Assembly: GCF_918797505.1 (NCBI RefSeq)
Contig: NC_092793.1
Location: 44,132,243-44,196,242 of the forward strand
DNA from: Bemisia tabaci
Lineage: Eukaryota; Arthropoda; Insecta; Hemiptera; Aleyrodidae
Reading direction: 5' to 3'
Length of the DNA stretch: 64,000 bases
The notes under the pieces are model-generated. The model saw only the letters and a list, made by a program, of their open reading frames with translations. It did not search any database and was not told the DNA's origin. Made by a program: the position numbers and the translations under genes. Numbering within the stretch: the first letter of the stretch is position 1; each line of letters opens with the position of its first letter. Positions 51,201 through 54,200 of this stretch are shown here, one piece after another.

Positions 51201-54200
51201 AAAGGATAAAGATATCTCCTCACCGTCATCGACGTGCTCGAAAAAGGCGTGGGCCGAACCGCTAAAAATCGAAAACGGCAACGGATGTCACTAATGCTCT
51301 GCAACGCGTTCTCAAAGCAGCCGGAGGGTCACCGAAACATTTACAAGTCGATATGGGCTCGGAATTCTACAACTCCAAATGTCAAGCATTGATGAAGCGT
51401 CACAAGATCAATACGTACAGCTCGTACTCGACAACCAAAGCCTCTATTGTCGAGCGATTCAACTGAACGCTCAAAACGAATATGTGGAAAGAGTTCAGCG
51501 CGCAAGGATCGTACAAGTGGGTAGATCTATTACCGAGACTCATTCGTGAATATAACGAGAGCGTTCATCGCACCATCGGGATGAAACTAATTGATGTTAC
51601 CGAAAAGGATGTACTGATGATCCTGCAAAAGCTTCGTGGGCCACCGCTGAGTATAACCAAAAAGAGACGTCTGGCCAGACGAAAACTGAAAGTCGGTGAT
51701 CACGTCCGGATCTCCAGAGTCAAAGCGATGTTCGAGAAAGGATACACACCAAACTGGAGCACAGAAATTTTCAAGATTGTCAGTGTCAATCCGACCGTTC
51801 CGATCACGTACGATCTGGAAGACACGCACGATACGATCATCAAAAGAAAAATCTACCGCGAAGAACTCCAACCCACCAACTATAAGGATACGTTCCTTGT
51901 AGAGAAAATGTAGCATCGCAAGAAAAACCAGTCTTTTGTCAAATGGTTGGGTCTGGATGCGAGTCACTAGTTCGATCGACACTAAGGATTTCGTATACAT
52001 AGTATTCATTCTCTCCTCAGTATTGTAAGGAAGAAATCATGGACGATAAAATAATTCTCATCACCATCATCGTCGTTCTTGGAGTGGTTTCCACAGAGGT
52101 GGAAAACTCATCCGAAGCAAACATCACAATGTGCCCGATCTATCCGAAAATCAAAGGCGCACCTTCTACCTTGCCGGATGTTCTTCTATTCATCTTGAGT
52201 TTTCTGGCGCTCATTTGTTCCGCTCCGTACCTGTACTCAAAGTACCTACCATCCGACTGCAAGTTCCGTTTCACCAGGATGTTCCGTGAGAAAAACAATC
52301 GGAAAGTCGAAGACATAAGTGTCGATTTAAAGTTCGGAGAAGGAAAAGGAATCGATGTTTGTGGTTGACAACCCTAACGTTTTTTAAACGCGGACTTTCT
52401 TTTAAACGTGAACGTTTTTAAACAGTAACAACAGATTTCAAAAAAAAATAAAAAATTTTTGATTCATCAAACTGGACATTGCAATATCAAAACCCAGTTG
52501 CTTATCCCAAAACATAAGGTTCCGATACATATCTCCAAGCGCAGACCGCTCCGCCACTAAAAATTGAGATTCCTGAATCAGACCCCACTCTCCAGTCTCC
52601 GAGACCCATCCTGGAAGAGATGGTCTATCGATGACGAAAATTTAATGAGTCCGAAAATCTGATTTTTTGGTACAATCTGACAACAATGTACGGAAAATTA
52701 ATTAATTCCTTGCACCACCTGGCAACACTGTAAAATTCGATGTTGCCACATTTCACCAATAATTCAACCATTTATTTATGTGCACCGTCCGGCAACGCTG
52801 TTGCATAAGGGCAACATACACCATTGCATAACCGCATAATGAAGGGGCTACATATACCATTGCATAACCCGGAAAATGAAGGGGCAAAATACACCATTGT
52901 ATAACCCGCAGACTGAAGGGGCTACAAGCAATGCCTCGTTATGGGGTAACTATCCTTCAAGGATATTAACCGTTTTTTACTACGCTAAAGTCGCCATTTC
53001 TCTACTACTAGTAAGATGAGCCCAATCATTTCCATCAACCACCTTGATTCCTTGCAATACACTCGGAGAGGGAGAAAGAAACACTTATTCCATTGTAACT
53101 TTCTTTATCTTGAAATTAAAATAAAGCAGTTTCGTTTATTGCTTACCGCATCGATGGGAGAAAAGGAAGGGTTGCGATTTGAGCCGAAGTCGGCCCCTCC
53201 ACGGAATCGGGAAAGGAGAGGTATCGATAAGGGCCGATTTTGGCCCCACTTCAAAAAATCATCTGAACCCATATTTTAAGTACCCTAGGGTAGGTGCACT
53301 TTGGTACAAAATATTTTTGCGATTGGGCATCGTTTTCGTGTAAAAACAGCCGACTCAATTTTTCGGCTGAAAAATGGTTTTAATTTTATGACGAGCCCAA
53401 AAAAGCTTTGCTTCATGAATACGGGAGGTTCATGCACGTAATATTTTGCGTACTTTTCAAAGAAATGGGCGAAAATTGTCTAAACCCACTTTTAGTGGTT
53501 TTTTTTTTTTTTTTTTTTTTTTTTATTGAGAGTTTAGTGGCTTCTATTCCTTTAGGAATCTACAGCCATCTATAGGCACTAATTATTGTCCGAAGACATC
53601 AGGGAGTTTGGTAGACATCCATGCTTGGGCTTACAAATTTTCATGGATTAAGGCCGAGCGAATTCTGCTTACAGATCCACTCGTCAGTTCCATGAAAATT
53701 TGTCGCCACCACCGGGATTCGAACCCGGGACCTATTGACCTAGAGTCAGACGCGCTAACCACTAGGCCAACCTGGCCGGCCTTTTAGTGGGTAATTATGG
53801 ACATTTTCAACGATTTTTAGGGTTTTTTGGCAACTTTTCACCTGTAACTAGAAAACGGTTAATTATACAACAAAAAAGATTAGAGATTCAAAAAGAGCGT
53901 AAAAAATCCGTTAGAAATCATTGGTTAGACATTTTCTCAGCCATGGGCGTAGCTAGGGGGGTCCTGGGGGGGGGGCTGCCCCCCCCCCAGAAATCTCGTG
54001 GCCCCCCAGAAAAATGGGATCCTCCATCCCTGCCCCACCCCCTGCTCTCTTCACCACGAGAGGTTCACCTCCATCCCATGCCCCCCCCCCCCCAGAGAAA
54101 TTTCCTAGCTACGCCCCTGTTCTCAGCTTAAACTGTGAACACGAAGAACAGCTCTAAACTTGAGAAAACCAAAAAAACTGCATTTTTCACGATTATCAGT

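Larger units (their letters stand above)
37304..53009. mobile_element. Polinton (Maverick) element, 15.7 kb, full length but decayed
   Basis: Long terminal inverted repeats begin AGTAGTAGAGAAATGGCGAC at 37304 and end with the reverse complement at 53009. Flanking hexamers are AGTATG (37298-37303) and AGTAAG (53010-53015), which fits the 6-bp target duplication known for Polintons. Inside are remnants of the hallmark genes: protein-primed DNA polymerase B (plus strand), minor capsid, adenovirus-type protease and PLA2-like protein (minus strand), then packaging ATPase, accessory ORFs and retroviral-type integrase (plus strand). I did not find a major capsid gene. Two foldback elements (38494-41199 and 46831-48175) are nested in it. 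Without them it would be ~11.7 kb, short for the family. It lies in intron 2 of the coiled-coil gene. Confidence 0.92.
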
